Assembly: GCA_937136395.1 (NCBI GenBank)
Contig: CAKZOI010000073.1
Location: forward strand, 1-64,000
DNA: 64,000 bases
Reading direction: 5' to 3'
Source: an uncultured Opitutia bacterium
GTDB lineage: Bacteria; Verrucomicrobiota; Verrucomicrobiia; Opitutales; Coraliomargaritaceae
Shown: positions 18,858-29,168 of the stretch, piece after piece
How positions within the stretch are numbered: the first letter of the stretch is position 1
Layout of the letters: each line of letters begins with the position of its first letter
Position numbers and translations under genes: made by a program
The notes under the pieces: model-generated
What the model was told of the DNA's origin: nothing
Databases searched by the model: none
Seen by the model: the letters and a program-made list of their open reading frames with translations, nothing else

Positions 18858-20412
18858 ACTGCCGAAGCTTGGTCGGTTTAAGTTTCGCCTTGCCGATCAA
18901 TTCTGCCTTATACTTTGCAGGATCAAAATTTGGATTTGGTAACGGCACAACAGTCTTCGCATCTTGAAGGTGCGCCTCGATCATACGATCCATATCTTGC
19001 ACGCGCTCAGGATACATACTAGCGAGATTGGTCGTCTCCCCGACATCGTCCTTGAGATTGTATAGGAGGTAGTCATGCGCGTCGTTTTCACCACCGTAAA
19101 ACAAGCGAATCAGTTTCCAGTCGCCACTATGCACCGCGATCGACTCTGGCAACCAATCTGGAATGGGTGGTGAGTGCGGAAAATACGTGATGATTGATTG
19201 ACGATCCAGATCGCCCCCTTTTAGAGCGGGAGCGATATCAACGCCATCGACGTGATGATCGGCAGGAATTTCAATCCCCATTCCATTGAGTAAAGTCGTA
19301 TAAAAGTCCGAAGTTTGAATCATGGCATCGCTGCGAGTGTTGGCTTCAGCAACACCTGGCCAAACAACGACACATGGCACGCGAATACCACCTTCATAGA
19401 TATTGGCTTTACCGCCACGCAAAGGCGCATTGCTCGTCGCAGTAGTTCCTTCGACTTGATTATACATATTACCACCATTGTCGGAGACAAAAACGATAAC
19501 TGTATTATCCGCTCGACCAGTCGCATCTAAGGCATCCAACAAGGTGCCAACCGCGTCATCCAACGAATGCACCATCGCCGCATAAATCGCGCAGCGTTGT
19601 GGGCTATCTGGGTCGACCTTGCCACGGTAGTATTCTACCAACTCCTCTTTCGCATCGAATGGAGCATGCACTGAGAACTGCCAAAAGTTTAAGAAAAATG
19701 GCTGATCACTCGGTAATGCTTTAAGCCATGTGACCGCCTCTTGGGCCATACGGTCTTCGATATGCTCTTTGGGGTAGTTTTCCTTGAAGTTTTTATATCT
19801 CCATGGCGCAACGAAATACCCAGCAGGTGCAGGGCCCGGATGATGTGGGATATCTATATCAAAGCCGTGTTCAAGCGGACTGTAAGGCTCTGGGCCGAGG
19901 TGCCACTTGCCAAAGTGAGCGGTCGCATAGCCAGCGCCTTTAAACAATTTACCCAAAGTCGGCAGTGCAGTATCCAAACGTGTAGCCGTCTTGACCCCCG
20001 TGGCTTTTTTATTCGCCGCGGCCTTTGGCATCGTAGATGCCGTCAAGCGCACCGGCTTGAGGTGATGCTGAGGGGCGGTTGAGCCATGTCTCGCCACTGT
20101 TTGCCCCGTCAGAATACTGGCGCGCGTGGGCGAGCATAACGGACTGTTCGAATATGCTCGACTAAACAGCATACCGCGCTGACTCAAGCGTTCGAGATTT
20201 GGTGTTTCATACAGTTCTGTATGCCCATAAAGTGTCGTATCAGCCCAGCCAAGATCGTCCGCTAGAATAAAGACGACATTCATCTTCTTGGCGTCTTCGG
20301 CATTTGAAAGCGAAGGAACTCCTAAAGCGACCGCTACGCATACTAATTGAATAAAGGCAGACCGTAATGATCTGATCGATTTTGAAAAATTTAAGCTCAT
20401 CGTCATATACAT
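18856..20412 (-). CDS. Family S1 sulfatase, secreted
   Basis: About 518 residues from the ATG at 20412; further ATGs lie at 20406 and 20400. The frame opens at 20463, but the extra 17 residues are not leader-like. The signal peptide spans the hydrophobic run ending VPSLSNA. The core has VVFILADDLGWAD and the maturation motif C-S-P-T-R, then HFGKWHLG, a conserved active-site Lys/His segment, and FVSDNGGNMYNQVEG. The PHHPGPAPAGYFVAPW segment is like that in the two sulfatases at 41550 and 43491, so these three belong to one subfamily. It is central in the tolB-unknown-sulfatase-GH78-sulfatase run. Confidence 0.92.
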   Translation of the reverse strand: MYMTMSLNFSKSIRSLRSAFIQLVCVAVALGVPSLSNAEDAKKMNVVFILADDLGWADTTLYGHTELYETPNLERLSQRGMLFSRAYSNSPLCSPTRASILTGQTVARHGSTAPQHHLKPVRLTASTMPKAAANKKATGVKTATRLDTALPTLGKLFKGAGYATAHFGKWHLGPEPYSPLEHGFDIDIPHHPGPAPAGYFVAPWRYKNFKENYPKEHIEDRMAQEAVTWLKALPSDQPFFLNFWQFSVHAPFDAKEELVEYYRGKVDPDSPQRCAIYAAMVHSLDDAVGTLLDALDATGRADNTVIVFVSDNGGNMYNQVEGTTATSNAPLRGGKANIYEGGIRVPCVVVWPGVAEANTRSDAMIQTSDFYTTLLNGMGIEIPADHHVDGVDIAPALKGGDLDRQSIITYFPHSPPIPDWLPESIAVHSGDWKLIRLFYGGENDAHDYLLYNLKDDVGETTNLASMYPERVQDMDRMIEAHLQDAKTVVPLPNPNFDPAKYKAELIGKAKLKPTKLRQ

Positions 20413-20475
20413 TTGTGCGCTTGATCCTGATAGGGTTCCCAAATGTAACAACCGTATTATCAAGCAAAGATACCC

Positions 20476-21456
20476 CTATGGATTAATGAGGTCGTATGAA
20501 TCGTCTGCATATAGCTGGATCAGGCGATCCAAGCCCTGCACGATTTCAGATTGATTACCAACGAGTAGCCAATAGCGGTATCGAAAAGTCGACTTAGGGC
20601 GCAGATCAATTCGCACAACGGGTGCGACATGCATGCAAGGGCCACCATATGGGTCATCGCTCGTCGCATCCACATGCGGGCCAAAATTCCACAGCTCCGA
20701 AGACGATGGACTATATACGGCAACGCCCTGTCCAGACTTCTCAAAAAAGGCCATGGCTCGATACGGCGTTTTCGCTCGCCCCCATGGAGGACCAGGAGGC
20801 TGGTCCTCTACACGCCATTGCCCCTGACCCAAGTAAGTTTTTACAGATTCGAAATTACGGGTAAAATAACACGCTGGCACCTCTTGGGGGCTGAGTCCTG
20901 TCACACCCCAAGCATCATGGTCCTCACGCTGGCAAACCAACTCACATGTCACTCTGATCGCATCGGGCATGCCTGCTTCGAAGTCAGTCCATTGACGCAT
21001 TACGGCATTGGCCTCTTCGTTGGGCATATCCCATAATTTCGGCACCGTTTCCGCATGCAAAGTGCCATCTTCAAGTCGTTCAAACACAGTGACTCGCGAC
21101 CAAGTAGTCAGCCCACCTCCTTGTATTGGATTCCACGACCATGGAGACCAGTGCTCACCCTGCCCTTCAGCTAAACGATCCCGGCGATTGCCTGCGTAGT
21201 AAGACTGCTGTATCAGACGCCCAGGATCATAAAGGTTGACCATATTCCGCGGATATTCGGTCCACGACAACCATGTGATCGCCCCACCCTTGGACCGATC
21301 AATTCCGAGCGTCACACGCTCGTTCCGCATCAAAAGTAAATCCGCATTTTCCGCTTGAATCGCTGCTGTCGCTAACAGGCAAACAGCTGCCGCCACTCGA
21401 GCAAGGTGCTTTAGCACTAATCTATTTCGAGTAATCAAGGCCACACGATGGATCAA
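20476..21456 (-). CDS. Unrecognised secreted beta-rich protein, candidate carbohydrate-active enzyme
   Basis: 326 residues from a TTG start overlapping the upstream stop (TTGA). A later GTG (V14) gives a neater leader, LKHLARVAAAVCLLATAAIQA. The mature protein starts LLLMRNERVTLGIDRSKGGA and is rich in Trp, Tyr and aromatic-Gly turns (HWSPWSWNPIQGG; WNFGPHVDATSDD). This resembles galactose-mutarotase or beta-supersandwich proteins, folds used by many lyases and hydrolases. I do not recognise a named family. Its place in a transcript with two sulfatases and a GH78 suggests a role in the same polysaccharide. It could be an epimerase-like, binding or cutting protein. Confidence 0.75.
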   Translation of the reverse strand: MIHRVALITRNRLVLKHLARVAAAVCLLATAAIQAENADLLLMRNERVTLGIDRSKGGAITWLSWTEYPRNMVNLYDPGRLIQQSYYAGNRRDRLAEGQGEHWSPWSWNPIQGGGLTTWSRVTVFERLEDGTLHAETVPKLWDMPNEEANAVMRQWTDFEAGMPDAIRVTCELVCQREDHDAWGVTGLSPQEVPACYFTRNFESVKTYLGQGQWRVEDQPPGPPWGRAKTPYRAMAFFEKSGQGVAVYSPSSSELWNFGPHVDATSDDPYGGPCMHVAPVVRIDLRPKSTFRYRYWLLVGNQSEIVQGLDRLIQLYADDSYDLINP

Positions 21457-22652
21457 TAAACAAAGCTAGCTGACGAGGCATCACCAAAGTTCGGATTGTG
21501 CAGTGGGCTAACTTTGCCAGTCTCCGAATCAAGTAACATAAGACGAGTCTTCCCGCTGGTGCGTTGGGTGAAGACCAAATGGCGACCATCATTCGTCCAT
21601 GAAGGTTCAACCGCAGAGTTAGTTACAGATGTCAAAATCTTGCTACTGCGCTTATTCGAATCATACAAAGCGATTTGAAAGCCGCCACTGACTGCCGCAG
21701 TAAACGCAATCAGGTTTTCATGCACAGGATTCCACACAGGCTCTGAACAGTAACTGCTCACATTAGTCGGTATACGACGCATCGGCCCACCATTTGCAGA
21801 AATCTCATACAATTGAGGTTTACCAGGAGCATCCGAGCTAAACACCAACCGACGACCGTCCGGCGACCAACTAGGACTCGTATCTAAATTCTTATTATTC
21901 GTTAAGCGCTTAGGTCTCTTGCCTTGCGAGTTTGCAACGTAGATCTCGGAATTACCAGTGCCGGAAAGAGCCATCGCGATGCGACTACCGTCTGGACTAA
22001 AGGTGCCGCCCGTGTTCGCTCCTTTAAAGGTCGCAATGGGCTGCTTACTGCCCGTCGCAAGGTTGACCATATAAATGTCCGGAAAGCCTGTTTTGTGATA
22101 TGTGGTATACAGAATACGTCGACCGTCCTTTGACCATTTGGGTCCAGTCAATAGAGAGCGATCACGTGTGAGCGGACGCACCTGATTGAACAACAGGTCG
22201 CTAATATACAATTCGGACACGCCACGCTGTTTACCGACAAATGCGAGTTTACCCGCAAAGAACCCCTTGGTGCGTAAGGTCGCCTCAACTGCAAGATCAC
22301 AGGCACGCAGCACTGCATTTTGCTGGTCACGACCACGAACCGTGCGCCTGAGTTGCTCTTGCAATGGCTTTCCTGAACTAATCACGATCTCAGCAGAATC
22401 ACTGCCAGCAGGCTCTACCTTGAAAACAAAGCCTGCGTTCGCCGGTGTTGTTACAGAATAACCTCCATGTATACTAAACGCACGACTCACCAATTTTGCG
22501 ACTGCGGGATCCGAACTTTCTACTGCGATGGCAAGTTGCCCCTCACCTATTGTTCCATACACAGGACCTCCATCAATTATCTGTGCTAGCACAGCGCTGG
22601 AGAACATCGAAAGTGAGGCTACAGCTATAAATAGAAATGTAAACAATCGCAT
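21453..22652 (-). CDS. TolB-like beta-propeller protein, exported
   Basis: About 399 residues from the ATG at 22652 (the frame opens at 22688), giving the leader RLFTFLFIAVASLSMFSSAVLA. A TolB-type N-terminal domain is followed by WD40-like/PD40 repeats with the hallmark phrases GPKWSKDGRRILY, GGTFSPDGSRIAM, SPSWSPDGRRLVF and EPSWTNDGRHLVF. Classical TolB works with Pal at the outer membrane. No pal or tolA is adjacent, so this could be true TolB displaced from its cluster or a propeller protein serving the polysaccharide genes. Its end overlaps the next gene by four bases. Confidence 0.82.
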   Translation of the reverse strand: MRLFTFLFIAVASLSMFSSAVLAQIIDGGPVYGTIGEGQLAIAVESSDPAVAKLVSRAFSIHGGYSVTTPANAGFVFKVEPAGSDSAEIVISSGKPLQEQLRRTVRGRDQQNAVLRACDLAVEATLRTKGFFAGKLAFVGKQRGVSELYISDLLFNQVRPLTRDRSLLTGPKWSKDGRRILYTTYHKTGFPDIYMVNLATGSKQPIATFKGANTGGTFSPDGSRIAMALSGTGNSEIYVANSQGKRPKRLTNNKNLDTSPSWSPDGRRLVFSSDAPGKPQLYEISANGGPMRRIPTNVSSYCSEPVWNPVHENLIAFTAAVSGGFQIALYDSNKRSSKILTSVTNSAVEPSWTNDGRHLVFTQRTSGKTRLMLLDSETGKVSPLHNPNFGDASSASFVY

Positions 22653-22725
22653 GGCTATCAAGTAGTCCGATGCAATCAACAATCGCAAACGAAAATCGCT
22701 ATTGTGAATAAATTGATTCGCGCGA

Positions 22726-23793
22726 TTAGCGCCCCTTCAAGTCACGAAAACGAATCAGCTTCTTATTCTCTTCATCCCAAAGTCGCAAATGGAGCGATTT
22801 CAAACTCTCACGCAGAGTGAGTTCTGGCACTTGTTGAAAATAGCTTTCGGCCTCGTGACAGGCCTTCAAATTATAGTTGGCGATTCGCGAACTCAGATGG
22901 TGAATATGGTGGTAACCGATATTTCCAGAAAACCAATTCAGCGCCGCAGGCAATTTATAAAAGGAGCTCCCCTGCATCGCCGATAAGGTATAATCCCAAG
23001 TGCCACCTTCACTCCAGTAGGTGTCTTCAAATTGATGCTGCACATAGAAAAGCCATACGCCAAGACCACCACAAGTCGCACTCACCGCGAGTTGTATCCA
23101 AAAGAAATTCCAAAAGCCAAAAATCAAGCTCATCACCACCACATAGATCGCGATAGCTAAGTTCATCTGATATACTGAACGTTTATCAGCCTTACTTGCT
23201 TTTTTATACGTAAAGCGCTGATACACCCAAAAAAGCCCAAGAGGAATCAAACCAAACAGCACAAGCGGATTTCGCATAAAACGATATTGCAATCGGATAT
23301 ACCACGGAGCGGCGAGATACTCAGCAACGGTCATCGTCCACACATCGCCAATTCCGCGTTCATCGAGATTCCCCGAACAACCATGATGCACCGCATGCTG
23401 CCAGCGCCAGTGACGATACGGTGTAAGTGTGCACAGCCCTGTGATGAATCCGAGTATGTCATTTGCCTTTTTAGAGGCAAAAAACGACCCATGCCCACAG
23501 TCATGAAAGATAATAAAAATACGAACTAAGAACAACGAAGCGAACATCGCCAAAGCAATAGTCAAAGGCCACGAAATCGTCATGGTAAAAAACATCACCA
23601 CCCAGAGCACCACATAAGGAATAAGTGTGTTACACAGCTGCCCAATCGCTTTCGCGCGATTGGGTTTCGTATATTGTTTCACGATCTTGCGCCAATCCGC
23701 AGTTTTGTAGTCCACGCCCGCATCAACAGTCGCTTCGGCGGTCTGTTCGGTTAAATCGGGCGCAATAAAGAGTTGTGGTAAAGGTTGAGGCAT
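22726..23793 (-). CDS. Fatty acid desaturase (omega-6/delta-12 type)
   Basis: 355 residues, an integral membrane di-iron desaturase. The three histidine boxes are intact: H97-DCGH, H133-AVHH and H295-HIHH. Hydrophobic segments lie at about 52-95, 115-125, 172-190 and 211-250. The length and box spacing fit plant-type delta-12/omega-6 desaturases acting on membrane lipid acyl chains. It is a housekeeping gene amid the polysaccharide genes, next to tRNA-Ser on the opposite strand. A role in cold adaptation is plausible but not shown. Confidence 0.9.
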   Translation of the reverse strand: MPQPLPQLFIAPDLTEQTAEATVDAGVDYKTADWRKIVKQYTKPNRAKAIGQLCNTLIPYVVLWVVMFFTMTISWPLTIALAMFASLFLVRIFIIFHDCGHGSFFASKKANDILGFITGLCTLTPYRHWRWQHAVHHGCSGNLDERGIGDVWTMTVAEYLAAPWYIRLQYRFMRNPLVLFGLIPLGLFWVYQRFTYKKASKADKRSVYQMNLAIAIYVVVMSLIFGFWNFFWIQLAVSATCGGLGVWLFYVQHQFEDTYWSEGGTWDYTLSAMQGSSFYKLPAALNWFSGNIGYHHIHHLSSRIANYNLKACHEAESYFQQVPELTLRESLKSLHLRLWDEENKKLIRFRDLKGR

Positions 23794-24009
23794 AGATATT
23801 AAGAGTTTTATACGTAATCTGAGAGCTAGAGCGACCTTTTTTGTAGAAATCTGCCACTGGGTGCATTAAAGCTCGGCTCAGAGTAGTCATCAGTATGCCC
23901 CCTCAACAATGCCCACAATTTTAGGGCTCGACCAAATCATTATTTCAAAGTTTTGAGTCCATGCTTGCCAATTACATCAGATCGCACTTTTTTCCTCAAC
24001 TTTTGGTAT

Positions 24010-24247
<238 letters not shown>

Positions 24248-24422
24248 TGTTGATTGGAGGTATCGAACTAAAGGATGGCCATAAAAAACCTGGTATGAAC
24301 GATAAATGCTTGCTTGTTTTCGTATCTGTTTGACGGATACATAGCATCATACTACCCGAACAACTCGCAGCCGAAGTCGACACTGTGCGTCTAAATCTAC
24401 TTTTGTTACTTTATAAACACTT

Positions 24423-25045
24423 CTAGTTAGTCGCTTCAATTTGGAACTCCAACTCAGCTGTTGATGGGTTTGAATCTGGCGGACAACCGTATGCAAAATA
24501 AACAGTATCCCCCACCTTCAAGCGACCAAGCGGAACATTAAATGCAAAACTTCGTAGCCTTTAACTGCATCCGAGCCAATGAGGCGTTCATTGACATAAA
24601 TACTGATTGGTGATGGCGGCCTTTCGACTCCTCGCAATACACGCTTGATCTGGCTATTAACAATTCGAGCTTCACCTGATTCACCTTGTTGAACTGTATA
24701 AGCAATGATGACATAATGAGAAATCTGATCTGTAGATTTTTCCGCTGGCCTTCCTGGAAGGATTGATTTTTTGGACAACTTGATCCATTCTTCATTCCAA
24801 TCAACAGGAGCATCACCTTTAGGCTCCACTGAGTAGTAATATACATCTTGAGCACTAAAGAGATCCTCATAGGCTGCCGAATTTCCCAAAGACACACCTG
24901 TGGGATTCCACTGATAGGACCAACCTGACTTCGCAATTGGGGAATAGTCTGCCACAAAGTCGGCGATGACTTTCGCTTGCATATTAACTGTTAACAAAAA
25001 AGTAGCGATTACCACTGTCGCTTTAAGTAGTCGAGTCGTCTTCAT
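24423..25045 (-). pseudogene. Secreted beta-sandwich protein disrupted by a frameshift
   Basis: The first 175 codons give a leader (residues 1-24, ending NMQA) and a mature protein starting KVIADFVADYSPIAKSGWSY, then SHYVIIAYTVQQGESGE and ISIYVNERLIGSDAVKG. After KG, near 24560, the frame ends as junk (YEVLHLMFRLVA). A neighbouring frame continues as FAFNVPLGRLKVGDTVYFAY and EFQIEATN to a TAG at 24423-24425. Joined, the product is about 206 residues and ends as such secreted domains normally do. The likely event is one indel in GTTAAAGG. It is a real lesion or a sequencing error. The function is unknown, perhaps glycan binding; it follows a GH78 gene. Confidence 0.62.
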
Positions 25046-25130
25046 TTTGATTTGGGGCTAAGGTTACTTAAGTGTAGTGATTGCGCATCTCATTTTTAGT
25101 AGAATACGCAACCTGTAACAATGATTAAGT

Positions 25131-27746
25131 CTAAAACTCTAATTCATAGCGAAAGTTACCAGCTGCGACGGTTTCGCTTTCGCGACCATTGGGAAATATA
25201 ATCGTCGCCGTCGTGTTAGGCGGCACAACACCTTCCAAGATTACAGTCCTATCAGCCGACTTCTTCCACCCACATGAAATGACTCCATAGGCACTATCCA
25301 ATTCTGCGCGAACCCATTGCAACTCTCTGATGACAAGAGGACGAACGTAATAGTGCTTGTAGCCAGGTTGCTCAGGGTCCGGTGTCAATCCCGCAAGGCG
25401 CTCATACATCCATTCACCAATAGCACCATAGGCGTAGTGATTAAATGAATTCATTCCCTGAGGATGGAAAGCATCCTTCTTTGTATAACTGTCCCAACGC
25501 TCCCACATGGTCGTCGCACCTTGGTTGATCGAATAGAACCAAGAGGGATAGCTTTCCTTAAACAGGAGTGACGACGCAACATGGGCGCTCCCTGTCTCAT
25601 CCAGAACTTGCGCAAGGTAGGGTGTGCCTAAAAAGCCCGTGCGTAGGTGCCCATCGGCTTCATCGATCAAACGAAGAAGATGCTTTCCTGCACCCACCTT
25701 TTGTTCATCGGAAATCAGATCAAACTCTAGTGCTAAGACATAGGCTGTTTGCGTCTCAGGAGCATTTTTGAGCTTTCCAGCGCGATTGAAATAATGCTTC
25801 TGGAAAGCAGCTTTCACTGCATCCGCTTCGGCTTGATAGTTCACCGCAGCCTTCGATTTGCCTAAAATCTGCGCAGAGTCTGCCAATATCTGAGCGCTCT
25901 TCGCATAAAAGGCAGTTCCTAAATATTCGAACGGCGTGTCTCCCTTGTTATTTTCAGCATATGGCTGTAGCCAGTCACCGAAAGCACTGATTTTTGGAAT
26001 AAGGTTTTTCTTAGATTTACTTCGATAAAAGCCAACCAGCCCTTCCATCATTTCAAAGTTATTTGAAAGCACTTCCACATCGCCTGTGCGGAGATAAACT
26101 TCCCAAGGCACAATGGTAGCAGCGTCCATCCAACCGGGGCTGTCGGGACCAGTAAAGACATCAGGTATCACACAAGGGATCTTACCGGTGTCTAGTTGGT
26201 CGTGGCGCATCGAGCGCAGCCAGCTTTTCCAAAAAGCGAGGGAATCAAGGTTGAACATCGCCGTTGAGCAAAATGCCTGCGCATCACCAGTCCACCCCAT
26301 GCGTTCATCGCGTTGCGGGCAATCGGTCGGAATATCTAGGAAATTGCCGCGCTGACCCCAAACGATGTTGGACTGCAACTGGTTCAGTTTTTCATGAGAA
26401 GATTCGAATGTCCCGATTTGATCTAAATCGCTGTGCAACACCAAGCCAGTGACCCAATGCTTTTCTGGTTTCACGCCCTCTGAAAAGCCGGACAGCTCAA
26501 CATAGCGGAAGCCATGAAAGGTGAACGTCGGCTTCCAAGTAATCGTGCCAGTTTCAGCCGCTGTGTAGGTATTCGTCGACTTTGCCTTACGATAGTTGTC
26601 GGTATACATTGAACCGTCGGTATTGAGCATCTCGGCGAAGCGCATCGTAATGGTCTGCCCTTTCTCTACTGGAATCCTCACTTCAGGATAGCCAACCATA
26701 TTTTGCCCCATGTCGAAGACATAGCGCCCCGCTTCCGGCTCACTGATTGCCTGAGTTGGCATCTCTTTAATCACTCGAACTGGTGCGAAGGGCTTTGGCG
26801 TCAGAGCCGCACTCCCAAGATCTGCTTCTGCGATCACATCAGTCCAAGAACTCTCGTCAAAACCTGGGAGCGTCCAACCTGAAAGCTCTTTGGCAGCATC
26901 ATACACTTCACCATTATAGATACTGGAAGTGACTATTGGGCCCTTAAAACTCGCCTTCCAATTTTCATCTGAAGTGAGTGTGAATGAGCTGCCATCTGCA
27001 TATTCTACCTCAAGCTGCAAGAGCAACTCAGGCGTGACACCATAGCGATTATACTCACCTCTAAAACCGATCTTTCCTGCATACCAACCAGTTCCTAGTA
27101 GCGCTCCGATAGCATTCTGCCCCTCCTGCAATGAAGCGCCGATATCATAGGTCAACGTATCGATCTGGTTCGCATAGGACGTCCACCCTGGCGCGAAGGC
27201 ATCGCGCCCGACTTTTTCTCCATTCAGATGAATTTCGAACAATCCGCGAGCCGTTACATATAGCCTTGCATGCTTCACATCGCCCTTCAGCTCAAAATCA
27301 CGCCGTAGCATCGAAGTGCTTTCGATCTCGGGCAGCTCGGACGCTGGTCGAATCCACTTGGCTTGCCAATCGGCTGCAGACAACAATCCTAATTCAAACT
27401 TCGCTGCTGGGCTCCAACCAGAGGCTTGCCCCGCTTCATCCTTGTAATCAACACGCCAGGTCAGCCGTTGACGGGAATTTAGCGGCTCGCCACCGTAAGG
27501 CACCATTACGGATTGATCCGATTCGACCCATCCACTGTCCCAAACAACTGCATCGTCACGAACTTCGATCCGATAAGCAGTCTGTTTTTTCACCCTCGGG
27601 GGCAACTTCCATGAGAACGTGGGCGTGGCATCGTGAAACCCGATCGGATTCTCAAAGCGCTCCCCGATAGTTAAAATGGGTGATTCCCCGTTTAGAAAAC
27701 TAGCTGATGCCATCGCGAGTAAGGTTATGAATGTTTTTCTGGACAT
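25131..27746 (-). CDS. GH78 alpha-L-rhamnosidase, secreted
   Basis: 871 residues with a signal peptide (cleavage near LNG, residue 20). The usual GH78 order is present: Fn3-like start (TPTFSWKLPP), lectin-like domain (LYVTARGLFEIHLNGEKVG), sandwich ending YVFDMGQNMVGYPEV, then barrel and C-terminal sandwich. The acid motif is DCPQRDERMGWTGD. The base is E749 in TTMWERWDSY, followed by MNSFNHYAYGAIGEW. It belongs to the same subgroup as the GH78 at 45454-47775, differing from those with DCPxRE. It starts 12 bases after the CAASR sulfatase stop and is probably co-transcribed with it. Confidence 0.94.
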   Translation of the reverse strand: MSRKTFITLLAMASASFLNGESPILTIGERFENPIGFHDATPTFSWKLPPRVKKQTAYRIEVRDDAVVWDSGWVESDQSVMVPYGGEPLNSRQRLTWRVDYKDEAGQASGWSPAAKFELGLLSAADWQAKWIRPASELPEIESTSMLRRDFELKGDVKHARLYVTARGLFEIHLNGEKVGRDAFAPGWTSYANQIDTLTYDIGASLQEGQNAIGALLGTGWYAGKIGFRGEYNRYGVTPELLLQLEVEYADGSSFTLTSDENWKASFKGPIVTSSIYNGEVYDAAKELSGWTLPGFDESSWTDVIAEADLGSAALTPKPFAPVRVIKEMPTQAISEPEAGRYVFDMGQNMVGYPEVRIPVEKGQTITMRFAEMLNTDGSMYTDNYRKAKSTNTYTAAETGTITWKPTFTFHGFRYVELSGFSEGVKPEKHWVTGLVLHSDLDQIGTFESSHEKLNQLQSNIVWGQRGNFLDIPTDCPQRDERMGWTGDAQAFCSTAMFNLDSLAFWKSWLRSMRHDQLDTGKIPCVIPDVFTGPDSPGWMDAATIVPWEVYLRTGDVEVLSNNFEMMEGLVGFYRSKSKKNLIPKISAFGDWLQPYAENNKGDTPFEYLGTAFYAKSAQILADSAQILGKSKAAVNYQAEADAVKAAFQKHYFNRAGKLKNAPETQTAYVLALEFDLISDEQKVGAGKHLLRLIDEADGHLRTGFLGTPYLAQVLDETGSAHVASSLLFKESYPSWFYSINQGATTMWERWDSYTKKDAFHPQGMNSFNHYAYGAIGEWMYERLAGLTPDPEQPGYKHYYVRPLVIRELQWVRAELDSAYGVISCGWKKSADRTVILEGVVPPNTTATIIFPNGRESETVAAGNFRYELEF

Positions 27747-27758
27747 GTATCTCGTAGC

Positions 27759-29168
27759 TTACTTCTTTTTAGCATCCACTTTTCTTTGTGACTTAGGGAA
27801 GGCAGTTAGATAGGTATCCAATCGCTTCGCCATTTCGGATCGTATTGAAGCATATTCAGGATTATCCGCGAGATTAACGAGTTCAGTCGGGTCATTTTCC
27901 AAATCATAAAGGCACTCATAATTATCGTCGTAATAGACCACGTATTTAAAGCGCTCACCCCGCACACCATGCCAATCGTTGTAGCGATTAAACATGTGCT
28001 CAACGAAAGTATCTTTACGCCAATCCTTTGCGCACTCCCCATTAATCAAAGGAACTAATGAGCGGCCTTGGTAAATTTCAGGGATCTCCACGCCTGCCAA
28101 ATCCACAAAGGTTGGTGCCATATCCATATTGTTGACTAACTCTGGCACGACTCTGCCACGTTTTGCTTCAGGCAGGCGAGGATCGTAGATAACTAATGGG
28201 ACACGAAGTGACTGCTCATAATGATTCCACTTACCAGCTGTTCCACGATCGCCTTTTAAAAACCCATTGTCGGCAGAATAAACAATAATTGTATTGTCCG
28301 CGAGTCCTTCAGCTTCGAGAGCTTCTAGCAAACGGGCAATCGCATTATCGATACCTGTCACCATTCGGTAGTAGGCACGCATATTAATTTGATATTTTTC
28401 GGGAGTATCCCAACGCCAGAAATAGCGCTTACGACTCAACCCTTCCTCATCTTGTAGAAATGAAGGCATCGCCTTGAAGTAATCCTCATCTGCTAACTTA
28501 GGTGCTGGGATCTCGATGTCTTCATACAAGCCGTTAGTCGACTCGGGCCATTGAAAATGATAGCCTGGACGGTGATCGCCGTCTTCTGCGTGCGAAGCAT
28601 TAAAACTGATCGAAAGACAAAAAGGTGTGCCTTCTGGATTGGTCTGAAGAAATTCAATCCCCGCATCCACGCAGAGGTCTGTTTCATGACGCAAGCTACC
28701 ATCGGGCATTTCCTTCAGGTAAGGGTTGCGATCGATTGGCTTAAAGAAATCAAATTCGCGTTTCATGCCTGGTGCGACATAAGTCATACCGTATTTACCT
28801 GCAAATCCAACACGATAGCCTGCATTCTTCAGCACCAATGGATAGCTGGTCGCCATGTGCTCTGCGGACACTTTGGGCTCGCCAAAATTATACCCGTGTG
28901 TGCGTTGCGACAACCCAGTGAATAAGGTGGAACGACTTGCGGCACAAATTGGAACTTCACAGAACACATTGTCAAAACGCACCCCTTCTGCTGCTAATTT
29001 ATCAATCGTCGGCGTTTGAATTAACGGATTACCGTAGCAACCTAGGACATCTTCCCGCTGATCATCCGCTAGTAGGAAAATTACATTAGGCGCCGTAGAG
29101 GCAGCGCAAACAGACTGAACTAGCTGGGCAAGCAGCAAGCTAAACAGGGGAATGGATTTAATCTTCAT
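27759..29168 (-). CDS. Family S1 sulfatase with CAASR motif, secreted
   Basis: 469 residues with a leader ending SVCA (residue 22). The core is PNVIFLLADDQREDVLGCYG, with formylglycine motif C75-A-A-S-R, an alanine variant of CxPxR. Very similar to the sulfatase at 14606-16051: both share CEVPICAA, SQRTHGYNFGE, VGFAGKYG and YHFQWPEST-like segments. It is the first gene of a run with the GH78 at 25131-27746, and opposite a second GH78. It probably removes sulfate from a rhamnose- or uronate-containing oligosaccharide; the position is not deducible. Confidence 0.91.
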   Translation of the reverse strand: MKIKSIPLFSLLLAQLVQSVCAASTAPNVIFLLADDQREDVLGCYGNPLIQTPTIDKLAAEGVRFDNVFCEVPICAASRSTLFTGLSQRTHGYNFGEPKVSAEHMATSYPLVLKNAGYRVGFAGKYGMTYVAPGMKREFDFFKPIDRNPYLKEMPDGSLRHETDLCVDAGIEFLQTNPEGTPFCLSISFNASHAEDGDHRPGYHFQWPESTNGLYEDIEIPAPKLADEDYFKAMPSFLQDEEGLSRKRYFWRWDTPEKYQINMRAYYRMVTGIDNAIARLLEALEAEGLADNTIIVYSADNGFLKGDRGTAGKWNHYEQSLRVPLVIYDPRLPEAKRGRVVPELVNNMDMAPTFVDLAGVEIPEIYQGRSLVPLINGECAKDWRKDTFVEHMFNRYNDWHGVRGERFKYVVYYDDNYECLYDLENDPTELVNLADNPEYASIRSEMAKRLDTYLTAFPKSQRKVDAKKK

